Shown: positions 28,459 to 37,547 of the stretch, one piece after another
Position numbering within the stretch: the first letter of the stretch is position 1
Layout of the letters: each line of letters begins with the position of its first letter
Source of the DNA: Prevotella sp. OH937_COT-195
GTDB taxonomy: Bacteria > Bacteroidota > Bacteroidia > Bacteroidales > Bacteroidaceae
Assembly: GCF_003932845.1 (NCBI RefSeq)
Contig: NZ_RQZH01000005.1
Span: forward strand, 1-64,000
Direction of reading: 5' to 3'
DNA length: 64,000 bases
Translations under genes and position numbers: made by a program
Notes under the pieces: model-generated
What the model was told of the DNA's origin: nothing
Seen by the model: only the letters and a program-made list of their open reading frames with translations
Database searches by the model: none

Positions 28459-29814
28459 TCAATCTTGGAACAGTTTGTTGAAATCATCGAGAAAGATGTC
28501 CTTCTCATCGAGTTTAACCACTTTCTTAAGTGCCTCGGTAAGTTTGCGGTCTATGCTGCGGTCAACTAGGTTGTCTGCATACTCTTTCTTCTTGAGCATG
28601 TCTGCGGCATATTTTTCGAGATACTCGTCGGGCACGTTGTTCATGCCATACTGTGCAAACTGTGCACGTGCGGCTTCCTTGGCAGCCTCCTTTATGTCCG
28701 CATCCTCAACCTTGATGTTGTTTGCAGCCACGAGTTGCTCTTTGATGAGATGCCATGTAAGTTCCTTGATGCTCTTTTCGTAATTCTTCTCAACAAAATC
28801 CTCGCCCTTGTCCTTATTATTATTGAGCATTATACGTTTCAGTATCGCATCGGGGAAAGCAAGCGTACCCACCTTTTCCTCACAGTATTTGCGCAGATCG
28901 TGTACGAAACGGAAATCGCTGTCGGTAGCGAACTGTGCCTTCAAGTCTTGTGCTATGCGCTCGCGGAAAGCTTTCTCGTCGGCAACATTGCCTTCGCCAT
29001 AAACCTGATCGAACAGAGCCTTGTCTACCTCTGCCTTGACATAGCGCGATATTTCGGTTATTTGGTAACTGAAATCGGCTGTTATATTCTCTGCCTCCTC
29101 GCGCGAAACTTTCAGCATTCCCTGAATCTCCGCAGTGCCTTCCGGGTAAGCCTTCTTAGGATTGAACGTTATAACGTCTCCGAGTTTCACATTGTTGAAA
29201 AGAGCCTTTTGTTCCTCCACCTTTATATATTCCGGCATCATTATGGCAGCCTCGACAACGATGCCGCCCTCCTTTGTACCGCCGTCTGCATCGAGTTCGC
29301 GCATATCGCCTTTCAGCATGTCGTTCGGCTGATACTCTTCCACCTTGTCATAGTGTCCCGAGCGCGAAGCATACATCTCCACTTGCCGGTCTATTAATTT
29401 GTCGTCAACGGTGATGTTGTAGAAATCCACCTTGTCATTTCCGGTTATTTCTATCTTAAATTCGGGGGCTACGGCAATGTCGAAGACGAAAGTATATGGT
29501 GCTGCTTTCTCGAGATCCACCTGTACCTGCTGTTCGGAGGGGAGCGGTTCTCCCAGCATCTGTATCTTGTTCTCACGCACATACTTGTAAATCTCCTCGC
29601 CCAGGATTTCGTTAATCACGCCCACTTTCACAGAATCGCCATATTGGCGGCGCACCATGCTCATCGGCACCTGCCCCGGACGAAAACCCGGAATATTGGC
29701 ACGCTTGCGGTAATCCTTAAGTTGCTTCTCCACCTTTTCGGTGAAATCAGCCTCCTCCACTGTCAAGGTCATCAGTCCGTTTACCTTGTCAGGATTCTCA
29801 AATGTTACTTTCAT
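28459..29814 (-). CDS. tig: Trigger factor chaperone
   Basis: 451 residues. Ribosome-associated chaperone. The N-terminal ribosome-binding domain carries the signature NIPGFRPGQVPMSMVRRQYG (about 40-60), followed by a diverged peptidyl-prolyl isomerase domain (ADGGTKEGGIVVEA) and a long helical C-terminal chaperone domain. It is first in tig-clpP-clpX-recQ. The length is typical of Bacteroidetes. Confidence 0.95.
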   Translation of the reverse strand: MKVTFENPDKVNGLMTLTVEEADFTEKVEKQLKDYRKRANIPGFRPGQVPMSMVRRQYGDSVKVGVINEILGEEIYKYVRENKIQMLGEPLPSEQQVQVDLEKAAPYTFVFDIAVAPEFKIEITGNDKVDFYNITVDDKLIDRQVEMYASRSGHYDKVEEYQPNDMLKGDMRELDADGGTKEGGIVVEAAIMMPEYIKVEEQKALFNNVKLGDVITFNPKKAYPEGTAEIQGMLKVSREEAENITADFSYQITEISRYVKAEVDKALFDQVYGEGNVADEKAFRERIAQDLKAQFATDSDFRFVHDLRKYCEEKVGTLAFPDAILKRIMLNNNKDKGEDFVEKNYEKSIKELTWHLIKEQLVAANNIKVEDADIKEAAKEAARAQFAQYGMNNVPDEYLEKYAADMLKKKEYADNLVDRSIDRKLTEALKKVVKLDEKDIFLDDFNKLFQD

Positions 29815-29862
29815 CTGTATTATTTAAATCTTTGATTATTACTTATTTCACGAATTGAGTTG

Positions 29863-29870
29863 CAAAATTA
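29863..29870 (-). promoter_or_regulatory. -7 box of the tig promoter
   Basis: TAATTTTG on the minus strand, 48 bp before the ATG. Confidence 0.5.
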
Positions 29871-30060
29871 AGCATTATTTTTTTAATTATATTACATAAA
29901 TGTGGAAAAATTTGTTTTTTTAACCTTACGGCATCAACATGCGAGACACCCATGTGACAGAACAGACATATTAAAGCATAAACACAATCAAATCTGCTAT
30001 ATACGTTACTTAAACGGGAAATTGAAGAGCAAACACCGATGAACGTACATAAAACGAGAA

Positions 30061-30094
30061 GCCCCGGGAAATCGTACAAATAATTTCCCGGGGC
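30061..30094 (-). terminator. Terminator after the beta-helix/LRR gene
   Basis: Perfect 12-bp arms GCCCCGGGAAAT / ATTTCCCGGGGC, followed on the minus strand by TTCTCGTTTTAT; a T-rich stretch on the plus side too, so it may work in both directions. It lies 70 bp after the stop at 30165. Confidence 0.8.
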
Positions 30095-30164
30095 GTTTCT
30101 TATTGTAATCATGCGTCTTGCAATTCCCTGCTTTTCAGACGTGCAGGAAACGGACAGGCAGTTG

Positions 30165-33100
30165 TCACTTTACGGCAAATTTACGAACCGACATCACTCT
30201 GTTTCCATTCATTTCCTTCACGATGTATATACCCTTGACCGACGGACGGCTCGCACCGAGCGCATGACCGCTTACGGTGAAGTAATACTTGGTGAACCCT
30301 TCTCCGGAAACATTGGCGGCATCGATGTCCGCAGGTATCTCCGCCGTGACAATCCAACCCTTGGCTTTGGCTTTCTCAATGTCTGCTCCCGCCGTTCCCG
30401 GCATTCCGCTTATGTTTAATTGTTTTCCCCAAGTAATGTTGTTCTCGTTAATCACCACGTCGGAAACGTCTTTCAGCGCGTCAATGATGGAATTTATCAC
30501 ATTTGCCGTCAACTTGTTGTCCTGTATCAACACGCCCTCCAATTTGCTGTCGGCGGCGATGCTCAGAGAAACGAGCATGTTCCCACCTGCCTCGAGGCGT
30601 TGCAAATAGTTATTGCCGGCAAGGTCGAGTTCGGCGAGTTGGTTGTTTCCGCACTCCAACCAATACAAATATCCGTTTTTCTTCACATCGAGTTTGCCGA
30701 TATTATTGTTGTCAACTTTGAGCCACGACAAGTTCGGCTGTTTCGAAACGTCTATTGAAGAAAGTTTGTTGCCTCTGAGATGAATTTGCAGCAGTTTGTC
30801 GTTGTTTGACAAGTCAACCGTCTCAATCATGTTGTTGTTTGCCATGAGCATCGACAGTTGCTTTTGTTTCGATGTGTCAACCTTTTTAAGTTTGTTGTCG
30901 TTCAAGTTGAGCCATCTTATGGCGGTACACGTTGAAAGGTCTATCTCGGAAAGGTTGTTATTGAAAAGATACACTCCTTCGAGCATGGTGTTCTTCTGCA
31001 AGTTAATTGAAGAAAACTTGTTATCAGACAAACTCAGGGTTTTCAGGTTCACGCATGGCGTAACGTCTATTTCGGTCATATCGTTAGAGAATGCGTAAAG
31101 CGACACAAGATTGGTCAAATCTTTCAGGTCGAGTGCCGCAATTTTGTTCTCCGTGCAACTCAGGTCTTCGAGAGCCTTCAGTCCCGTTAAATCGATTTCG
31201 TCGAGTTGATTGCGCGAGCAGTCAACCATTGTAAGAAGTTCGTGATGCGGCAACAGCAGTTTCTCAATCTTATTGTCCGAGCAGTCAACCTTCGTCAGTT
31301 TTGTCATCTTGCCGCAGTCCAGCGTTCCTCCTATTTCGTTATCACGACAGTCGAGCACACGCATGAAATTACAGTTCTTCACATCGAGAGCGGTTATCTT
31401 GTTTTTCTCGCAATACAAGCCCGTAAGGTTATGATTGTTGGTAATGTCGAGTGTTTCGATTCGGTTTCCGCCGACCTGCACACGCCTCAGCGATGGTGCG
31501 CGTGTTATGTCAACAGCCTGCAACTCCTGATTAGTGGCAACGAGTATAAGAATGTTGTCACCATAGATTTTCACTTCTTTACCCAACGTGGTATGTGTTA
31601 TGTTGGCAGCCTTGTTGTACTCCTGAAGGTTTCCGTCGCCCCAGTCTATTTTAAATGTCACGCCATCGCTTCCGCCCGTTCCCACGGTAACATTCTTTCC
31701 CGCCTCGGCATAAGTAAGCGTGATGTTCGGCAGAATCTCCACCGGACGCTCATACGCTCCCTTGTCTATCGCAGTGCCTGCAATGCGCGGATTGCCGCTG
31801 ATGTCGGTATCCTCAACTATGCCTTCGGTGGGCGTTCCCGCATCGACGAACTCGCTTCCCGCCGCCAATGCCCATTCGGCTACTCTTACTGCGGCAGTGT
31901 CCGTGGCATTCTTTGCCACTCCGTTGAACATTGTCGGCTTGATGAAATTTGCCCTGTCTGCGTTCGGGTTTCCAATCGTATTCAGCACTCCCGCCTCTCC
32001 CGTGACTTTGTTTTCGAAACCGATGTTGGCCTCGTCGCTTTCGGCACGCAGCATGTTGTTCTGCACCGTACAGTTGATTACGCGTCCGCCTTTCACATAA
32101 ATGCCTCCACCGGCGAACGCCGTGTTGTTGAACACAACCGAACCGAGCAAATCGCCGCTCTCGTTGTATATTCCTCCACCTTTTCCACCGTTGTTCTCTC
32201 CCATTTCTATCATGTCTGCATAACAGTCTGCCACGATGTTGTAAGATGCTTCCGAAATGTTGTAAATACCACCTCCGAGCAGTCCGCGGCACTCGTATAT
32301 AACATTATGCGCAGCCTTTCCGTCGTTATAGACAGCACCTCCCGAAGCACCGTAGCATGCAGTGAACGTGCAGTTTTCCACCGTTCCGCCCATGTTATAC
32401 ACGGCACCGCCCATTTCGAGTGCCACACAGTCCTCAAAATCGCACTTGCTTATGTTCACGTTCTTGGCATATACGGCTCCTCCTATTGCTCTTCCGTAAC
32501 TCGAATGTGCGTAATTTCGTGCGAAAAGACATTCGGTTATTGCCGCGCTGCCCTTGCCATTGAGATATACGGCACCACCGTTTGTGTCGCTGCTCGTTGT
32601 CGATTCGTTCTTGAACCATGCCGAGTTTTCCACCACCCTGCATGCTTTCAACGTTATGTTTCCCTTTGCATAGAGTGCTCCTCCTGCCGCTTTAGATTTG
32701 TAGTCGTTGGCATTTGCGCCTTTGAGTGTCAGTCCGTTTATTTCCGTAGGCTGTGATATTTCGGCTGCCGCGTAAAGCACATGGTGATAGTTGCTCGCCG
32801 TACCGGGGATGACGCTGTTCTCCACACGCCACGCATAGCGGTATGTCGTTGCATCTTGAAACTCGCGCACCCATGTGTCAGGCTGGTCGTCGTCTGCACT
32901 CAATATCGTCTCGTTTACGAAATCGTATGCCTTGCCGCCGGTTTTCATTGCCCGTTCTGCCTTGTCGGTTTCCGTTCCGGCAAATCCGCCATACACGGAC
33001 ACGCCGTCTTTCAGCATAAAGGCGCGTGAGAGCGGTCTCGAACTCTTGATGAGTTCTTCGGGAATATAGGTTCCGGCGGCAACCCACACCTCGTCGCCGG

Positions 33101-33263
33101 CTTCCGAATTGTTGATTGCGGTTTGCAGGCTGCCAGCAGCCGAAGCCCACGAAGAACCGTCGCCCGTTGCTCCCGCTTTCACATAACGCACTTTCGCTCC
33201 CGCCGGTGTCGTGGCAAGGAGGAATGTGAGTATTAGTGATAAAATGGTAAATGTTTTCTTCAT
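30165..33263 (-). CDS. Secreted beta-helix plus leucine-rich-repeat surface protein
   Basis: 1032 residues. Signal peptide (FTILSLILTFLLATTPAGAK). Residues 25-480 look like a right-handed beta-helix of the polymorphic outer-membrane protein type: GGALYAKGNITL, GGAVYLNGKG, GGAVYAKNVNISKC, GGAVYNMGGTVENC, GGGIYNISEAS and more, each near a Cys-rich turn. Residues 500-930 are about 20 leucine-rich repeats of ~21 residues (LDCRDNEIGGTLDCG, LKTLSLSDNKFSSINL, LYWLECGNNQLAELDL). The last ~40 residues (KGIYIVKEMNGNRVMSVRKF) resemble a type-IX-like C-terminal sorting domain. Likely a surface adhesin-like protein; ligand unknown. Confidence 0.83.
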   Translation of the reverse strand: MKKTFTILSLILTFLLATTPAGAKVRYVKAGATGDGSSWASAAGSLQTAINNSEAGDEVWVAAGTYIPEELIKSSRPLSRAFMLKDGVSVYGGFAGTETDKAERAMKTGGKAYDFVNETILSADDDQPDTWVREFQDATTYRYAWRVENSVIPGTASNYHHVLYAAAEISQPTEINGLTLKGANANDYKSKAAGGALYAKGNITLKACRVVENSAWFKNESTTSSDTNGGAVYLNGKGSAAITECLFARNYAHSSYGRAIGGAVYAKNVNISKCDFEDCVALEMGGAVYNMGGTVENCTFTACYGASGGAVYNDGKAAHNVIYECRGLLGGGIYNISEASYNIVADCYADMIEMGENNGGKGGGIYNESGDLLGSVVFNNTAFAGGGIYVKGGRVINCTVQNNMLRAESDEANIGFENKVTGEAGVLNTIGNPNADRANFIKPTMFNGVAKNATDTAAVRVAEWALAAGSEFVDAGTPTEGIVEDTDISGNPRIAGTAIDKGAYERPVEILPNITLTYAEAGKNVTVGTGGSDGVTFKIDWGDGNLQEYNKAANITHTTLGKEVKIYGDNILILVATNQELQAVDITRAPSLRRVQVGGNRIETLDITNNHNLTGLYCEKNKITALDVKNCNFMRVLDCRDNEIGGTLDCGKMTKLTKVDCSDNKIEKLLLPHHELLTMVDCSRNQLDEIDLTGLKALEDLSCTENKIAALDLKDLTNLVSLYAFSNDMTEIDVTPCVNLKTLSLSDNKFSSINLQKNTMLEGVYLFNNNLSEIDLSTCTAIRWLNLNDNKLKKVDTSKQKQLSMLMANNNMIETVDLSNNDKLLQIHLRGNKLSSIDVSKQPNLSWLKVDNNNIGKLDVKKNGYLYWLECGNNQLAELDLAGNNYLQRLEAGGNMLVSLSIAADSKLEGVLIQDNKLTANVINSIIDALKDVSDVVINENNITWGKQLNISGMPGTAGADIEKAKAKGWIVTAEIPADIDAANVSGEGFTKYYFTVSGHALGASRPSVKGIYIVKEMNGNRVMSVRKFAVK

Positions 33264-33312
33264 AATAATTATTTTTTAGTTAAATGATATTCCTTTTATT
33301 ACGAACACTCCG

Positions 33313-33400
33313 GCAATACCGCCGAAATTACTCGGCAATACCGCCGATTTTGATTTGCAATATCGCCTGATTTGGTTTGCGATTATGCACAATTCGCATG
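33313..33400 (+). repeat. 22-bp repeat array C (3 units plus 1 degenerate)
   Basis: Units at 33313, 33335 and 33357 start GCAATA and have cores CGCCGAAATT, CGCCGATTTTG and CGCCTGATTTG. The fourth (33379) has GATTATGCACAA, like the fourth unit of array D. It lies upstream of the beta-helix/LRR gene. Confidence 0.8.
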
Positions 33401-33491
33401 TCCATATACATTTCAAGGCAAAGTGCATCACCGTATTTCCGCATGCCGCGAGTCTCTGCCCCGCGATATATGTGAAAGGCGGTGTACGGGG

Positions 33492-34316
33492 CTACATGCC
33501 TTCCTCCATTTTCCGCCGTTTCTCCTCGTCTATTTTCTGGAAGTCTTTCTGTCTCAACACGAACGAACTTCCGAGATAGTTTTCTCGCACAATAGTGTTC
33601 TCGGCGAGTTCTTCCGGTGTTCCTTGGAAAAGTATGCGCCCCTCGAAAAGCAGGTAAGCACGGTCGGTGATGGATAGAGTCTCCTGTACGTTATGGTCGG
33701 TTATGAGTATTCCTATGTTGCGGTATTTCAGTTGCCATACTATGTGCTGTATGTCTTCCACGGCAATAGGGTCGACTCCGGCAAACGGTTCGTCGAGCAT
33801 TATGAACTTCGGGTCTATGGCAAGGCACCTCGCAATCTCCGTTCTGCGCCGTTCTCCTCCCGACAATCGGTCGCCGCTGTTCTTTCTCACTTTCTCGAGT
33901 CTGAACTCCCTTATGAGTGTTTCGAGTTTCTCGAGTTGGTATTTCCTTGGCGTCTTTGTCATCTCAAGCACCGACATGATATTGTCCTCAACGCTCATCT
34001 TTCTGAACACGCTCGCCTCCTGCGGCAGGTATCCTATTCCTGCTCTTGCCCGTTTATACACGGGGTAGTCGGTTATGTCTTCGTCATCGAGGAAAATGTG
34101 TCCGGCATTTGGCACCACGAGTCCCGTCGTCATGTAGAACGATGTGGTCTTTCCCGCCCCGTTGGGTCCGAGCAGTCCCACTATCTCGCCCTGCCTAACG
34201 TTGATGGACACGTCGTTTACCACGGTTCGTTTTCCGTAGCGTTTCACTAATCCCTCGGTGCGCAGTACTGCTTCACCTTCCCGGAAACTTACATTTGCAT
34301 TCATCGTTTCGCTCAT
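33492..34316 (-). CDS. lptB: LPS export ABC transporter ATPase LptB
   Basis: 274 residues, cytosolic face of the inner membrane; powers LPS extraction with LptFG (not in the window). Walker [13 protein letters not shown] near 47, signature [14 protein letters not shown], Walker [15 protein letters not shown]-loop ITDHN. The [12 protein letters not shown] stretch is characteristic of LptB. It has about 20 extra N-terminal residues and a charged C-terminal tail ([13 protein letters not shown]) beyond the E. coli length. Confidence 0.95.
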   Translation of the reverse strand: MSETMNANVSFREGEAVLRTEGLVKRYGKRTVVNDVSINVRQGEIVGLLGPNGAGKTTSFYMTTGLVVPNAGHIFLDDEDITDYPVYKRARAGIGYLPQEASVFRKMSVEDNIMSVLEMTKTPRKYQLEKLETLIREFRLEKVRKNSGDRLSGGERRRTEIARCLAIDPKFIMLDEPFAGVDPIAVEDIQHIVWQLKYRNIGILITDHNVQETLSITDRAYLLFEGRILFQGTPEELAENTIVRENYLGSSFVLRQKDFQKIDEEKRRKMEEGM

Positions 34317-34383
34317 ATCAGGCTTGTTTTTTCGTAATGTAATCCAACAGATGCAATCCGTACCATACGGTTTTTGCAGTGTG

Positions 34384-34391
34384 CAAATTTA
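34384..34391 (-). promoter_or_regulatory. -7 box upstream of lptB
   Basis: TAAATTTG on the minus strand, 67 bp before the ATG; no convincing -33 box. Confidence 0.45.
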
Positions 34392-34399
34392 CAAATTAT

Positions 34400-34692
34400 T
34401 CTCAACATAGCATCATCGTTTTGGTATTTTTCGCGTTTAAAACAGTATGTACTATTTCTGTAAATTATAAAAAGTCACATGCACTGTTGCCGTTGTCTGT
34501 TTTTTCGGGAGCATTATCAGTTTACCCCGCACTTTATTTCCGCGCACGGCAATAATCTTTTTTCGGGTGACAAATATCTTTGTCCCGGGGCGAGGGGACG
34601 TTAAGCATGGTGACATGATAAAACAACATAACCTGACACTATAAAAGTTTCGTTTTCACATCGGTTTAACATTCACAAGAACACAAAACGAC
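34400..34692. other. Non-coding spacer with a bulged palindrome
   Basis: About 290 bases without a supported gene. It holds CGGGTGACAAATATCTTTGTCCCG (34562 region, arms CGGG..ACAAA / TTTGTCCCG) and a G-rich stretch after it. TATCTTTG within it could be a plus-strand -7 box, but no gene follows. Confidence 0.35.
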
Positions 34693-34722
34693 ACGAGCCG
34701 CAAGATTGCTCTCGCGGCTCGT
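34693..34722 (-). terminator. Terminator of the small porin gene
   Basis: Arms ACGAGCCGC / GCGGCTCGT with AAGA-TTGC-TCTC between, 27 bp after the stop; followed on the minus strand by GTGTCGTTTTGTG. Confidence 0.65.
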
Positions 34723-34748
34723 TGTAAATATCCTTTAAAGGAACTTTA

Positions 34749-35312
34749 TTAAATATCGAACTTGTAACCGAGTGTCAACTGTATCACGCTGTTGCGCTGA
34801 CTTTGTGCATCTGTGTCAAGAATATTGGTAACACCGAAGTTGTAGCGTGCGTCGATTACAAAATCGTCAATCTCGTAACTTGCGCCTACCGGTATGCTTA
34901 AGTCGAATGTCTTATAAGCACTCTTGACATCCAATTTGTCCGACTTCGCATTCAAGAGGAAACCCGGTTGCACTCCGAGTTTGAGGGCGAAATTCTTTGC
35001 AACATAGAAATTTGCAATGATGGGAATGTTGAGATTCTCAAATTTCAATTTCAGATCGGGAGTTTTTATGCTTGCACCCTGCATCGAATAGTTCACGCCT
35101 GCGGCAATACCAATCATGTCGGTTGCCTGATATTCCAGTTCCACACCTGACACTATACCGAATTTCATCTCTGCATTACTCGTGTCGTCACCAACGATAC
35201 TTGTAAGTGTTCCACCCACTTTAGGCTGTATGGAAACCGAACCTGCCGAATGCTGTGCAAATACTGCAACCGATGATACCATCATCAATGCTGCCACAAA
35301 AAGTTTTTTCAT
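34749..35312 (-). CDS. Small outer-membrane beta-barrel (porin family)
   Basis: 187 residues. A signal peptide (MKKLFVAALMMVSSVAVFAQ) is followed by an eight-strand-type outer-membrane barrel of the PorT/OMP_b-brl group: VSIQPKVGGTLTSIVG, GIAAGVNYSMQGASIK, NIPIIANFYVAKNFALKLGV, SIPVGASYEI, VIQLTLGYKFDI with a terminal aromatic-type strand. The function of individual members is unknown. It has its own strong promoter and terminator, so it is expressed on its own. Confidence 0.88.
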   Translation of the reverse strand: MKKLFVAALMMVSSVAVFAQHSAGSVSIQPKVGGTLTSIVGDDTSNAEMKFGIVSGVELEYQATDMIGIAAGVNYSMQGASIKTPDLKLKFENLNIPIIANFYVAKNFALKLGVQPGFLLNAKSDKLDVKSAYKTFDLSIPVGASYEIDDFVIDARYNFGVTNILDTDAQSQRNSVIQLTLGYKFDI

Positions 35313-35353
35313 AAATTCTTTACTTTAAAGTTGATAAATCTTGTTTGTTGCAA

Positions 35354-35385
35354 CAAAAGTATATAAAACTTTCTTACGAAACAAA
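35354..35385 (-). promoter_or_regulatory. Promoter of the small porin gene
   Basis: TTTG (35382-35385), 20-bp spacer, TACTTTTG (35354-35361), minus strand. Confidence 0.75.
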
Positions 35386-35506
35386 TAATTTCTTACTTTT
35401 CGATACAAAAAGACAAAAACAATGAAAAAAGATAAATTTGTACGAATAAAATGTGGGTTTTATAAAAACAGAATGGCAAGAATGCCGTTATCTTGTCTAT
35501 TTTATT

Positions 35507-35514
35507 TAAATTTG
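35507..35514 (+). promoter_or_regulatory. -7 box of the mlaE-mlaF promoter
   Basis: TAAATTTG, 25 bp before the ATG. Confidence 0.55.
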
Positions 35515-35539
35515 CAGTCAATTTCATTCATACAGGAAT

Positions 35540-36286
35540 ATGTTTATAAAGAAATATCTTACCACCTTCGGACGATACCTCATGCTTATGGGGCGTGTGT
35601 TCTCCGTGCCCGAACGCATGAGAATGTTTTTTAAACAGTACACAAAGGAGATGACCCAGTTGGGGGTTGACTCCATCGGTATTGTACTTCTCATCTCGTT
35701 CTTCATAGGTGCCGTGATATGTATCCAGATGAAACTTAACATACAAAGTCCGTGGATGCCGCGATGGGTGAGCGGATATACCACGCGCGAGATAATGCTG
35801 CTCGAGTTCTCATCGAGCATCATGTGCCTCATTCTCGCCGGCAAAGTGGGGTCGAACATAGCCTCGGAACTTGGTACGATGAGGGTTACTCAACAAATTG
35901 ACGCATTGGAAATAATGGGAGTGAACTCGGCAAGTTACCTTATCCTTCCCAAAATATTCGGAATGGTAACAATGATGCCGCTGCTCGTTATTTTCTCGTC
36001 GGCACTCGGAATAGTCGGCGCATACGCCACGGCATACATCGGTCATGTGCTTCCTCCCGACGACCTCACACTCGGTTTGCAGCACGATTTCAACCAATGG
36101 TTCGTGTGGATGAGTATAGTGAAGAGTCTGTTCTTCGCTTTCATAATAAGCAGTGTGTCCTCTTATTGCGGATATTCTGTCGAAGGAGGCTCGGTGGAGG
36201 TTGGCAAGGCATCTACCACTGCGGTGGTGAGCAGTTCGGTATTAATACTGTTCTCCGACGTTTTCCTGACACAACTGTTGTCGTGA
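35540..36286 (+). CDS. mlaE: MlaE-type ABC permease (phospholipid/sterol transport)
   Basis: 248 residues, inner membrane. MlaE permeases move phospholipids between inner and outer membranes with an MlaF ATPase and an MCE-domain protein. Several membrane segments are visible (SIGIVLLISFFIGAVICIQM; VTMMPLLVIFSSALGIVGAY; the C-terminal VVSSSVLILFSDVFL) and the family stretch AGKVGSNIASELGTMRVTQQIDALEIMG. MlaF follows after 60 bp. The MCE (MlaD) partner is not in the window. Confidence 0.93.
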   Translation: MFIKKYLTTFGRYLMLMGRVFSVPERMRMFFKQYTKEMTQLGVDSIGIVLLISFFIGAVICIQMKLNIQSPWMPRWVSGYTTREIMLLEFSSSIMCLILAGKVGSNIASELGTMRVTQQIDALEIMGVNSASYLILPKIFGMVTMMPLLVIFSSALGIVGAYATAYIGHVLPPDDLTLGLQHDFNQWFVWMSIVKSLFFAFIISSVSSYCGYSVEGGSVEVGKASTTAVVSSSVLILFSDVFLTQLLS

Positions 36287-36346
36287 AAGAGTTCCTCTTG
36301 CGGGAGTAAAAAGGGTTAACTTTAATGAGTTAATGAGTTAAAAAGA

Positions 36347-37120
36347 ATGATTGAAATAAAGAATCTATACAAGTCTTTCGGCGACAAGGAGGTGTTGAAA
36401 GACATAAACGCCAAATTCGAGAACGGCAAGACAAACCTTATCATAGGTCAGAGCGGGTCGGGAAAGACTGTGCTGATGAAGAATATCGTGGGGTTGCTCG
36501 AACCGACATCGGGCAAAGTGCTCTACGACGGTCGCGATTTCGTGGCAATGTCGAAACGAGACAAGGTGATGCTGCGACGCGAGATGGGCATGATTTTCCA
36601 AAATGCAGCACTGTTCGACTCGATGCCGGTAATAGAGAACGTTATGTTCCCGTTAGACATGTTCTCGAACATGACGCTGAGAGAACGCAAGAAACGCGCA
36701 CAGGAATGTCTCGACCGCGTGAACCTTCTCGATGCGCAGAATAAATTCCCCGGCGAACTTTCGGGCGGAATGCAGAAACGGGTGGCGATTGCAAGAGCCA
36801 TAGCACTGAACCCGAAATACTTGTTCTGCGACGAGCCTAACTCGGGACTCGATCCCAAAACGAGCCTCGTTATCGACGAATTGCTGCACGGCATAACACA
36901 GGAATATGACACAACGACCATTATCAACACACACGACATGAACTCGGTAATGGGCATAGGTGAGAGAATTATCTTTATATACAAAGGCACGCCGGCATGG
37001 ACGGGCGGCAAAGATGAGATAATGACATCGGACAACAAGAAACTTAACGATTTCATATTCGCCTCCGACTTGTTCAAAAAAGTGAAGAAGGAGGGGATGA
37101 AAGAGATACGCAACAAGTAA
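36347..37120 (+). CDS. mlaF: MlaF-type ABC ATPase
   Basis: 257 residues, partner of the MlaE permease upstream. Walker A IGQSGSGKTVLMKNIVG, Q-loop GMIFQNAALFDSM, signature ELSGGMQKRVAIARA, Walker B YLFCDEPNSGLDP, H-loop NTHDMNSV. The SGGMQKR signature is typical of MlaF. The gap to mlaE contains TTAATGAG twice in tandem (36322-36337). Confidence 0.93.
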   Translation: MIEIKNLYKSFGDKEVLKDINAKFENGKTNLIIGQSGSGKTVLMKNIVGLLEPTSGKVLYDGRDFVAMSKRDKVMLRREMGMIFQNAALFDSMPVIENVMFPLDMFSNMTLRERKKRAQECLDRVNLLDAQNKFPGELSGGMQKRVAIARAIALNPKYLFCDEPNSGLDPKTSLVIDELLHGITQEYDTTTIINTHDMNSVMGIGERIIFIYKGTPAWTGGKDEIMTSDNKKLNDFIFASDLFKKVKKEGMKEIRNK

Positions 37121-37135
37121 CGACAGACAAACGTT

Positions 37136-37534
37136 TTACCGTATATACCACCGCCCGTCGCGCTCTATCATCGGCACAACGACATTCTCGCAAGTGCTGT
37201 CGGCATAACACATCTGCAGGATTACCTCCGCCGTGGGCAACAGACTGTCAAGCCGGCAGCCGGAAATCTTTACTGCCACCCAGCCTCCGTTGAGTTTCTT
37301 TTGTTTCTCGGCGAACATCCTTGCGTTCTGCACGAGTTGCCGGCGGTAAGTAGGAGGCAGACTGTCGGGATAGTTGAGGGCATCTACATATCCGTCATAG
37401 TTCCCTTCGATGAGCCGTTCGTAATACCCCTTTGCAAAAACCGTCGCCGCATTCTTTTCTTTTTCGGCATCGTTTCCACATCCCGTAACGGCAACCGCCA
37501 CGGCAAGCATCACGACATATATCAGTTTACGCAT
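37136..37534 (-). CDS. Small DUF4878-like lipoprotein
   Basis: 132 residues. Lipoprotein signal with lipobox AVTGC (Cys19). The mature part (FAKGYYERLIEGNYDGYVDAL ... WYIR ending, in which the YYERLIEGNYDGYV run begins a NTF2-like fold) resembles the small cone-shaped lipoproteins annotated as DUF4878. No function known. It lies 13 bp downstream of der on the same strand and is convergent with mlaF. Confidence 0.7.
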   Translation of the reverse strand: MRKLIYVVMLAVAVAVTGCGNDAEKEKNAATVFAKGYYERLIEGNYDGYVDALNYPDSLPPTYRRQLVQNARMFAEKQKKLNGGWVAVKISGCRLDSLLPTAEVILQMCYADSTCENVVVPMIERDGRWYIR

Positions 37535-37547
37535 AGCCCGCGGAATA

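Noticed and set aside
31206-32756. 516-codon plus-strand ORF antisense to the beta-helix/LRR gene
   Set aside because: The minus-strand repeats explain the sequence; the antisense frame has no signal or motif.
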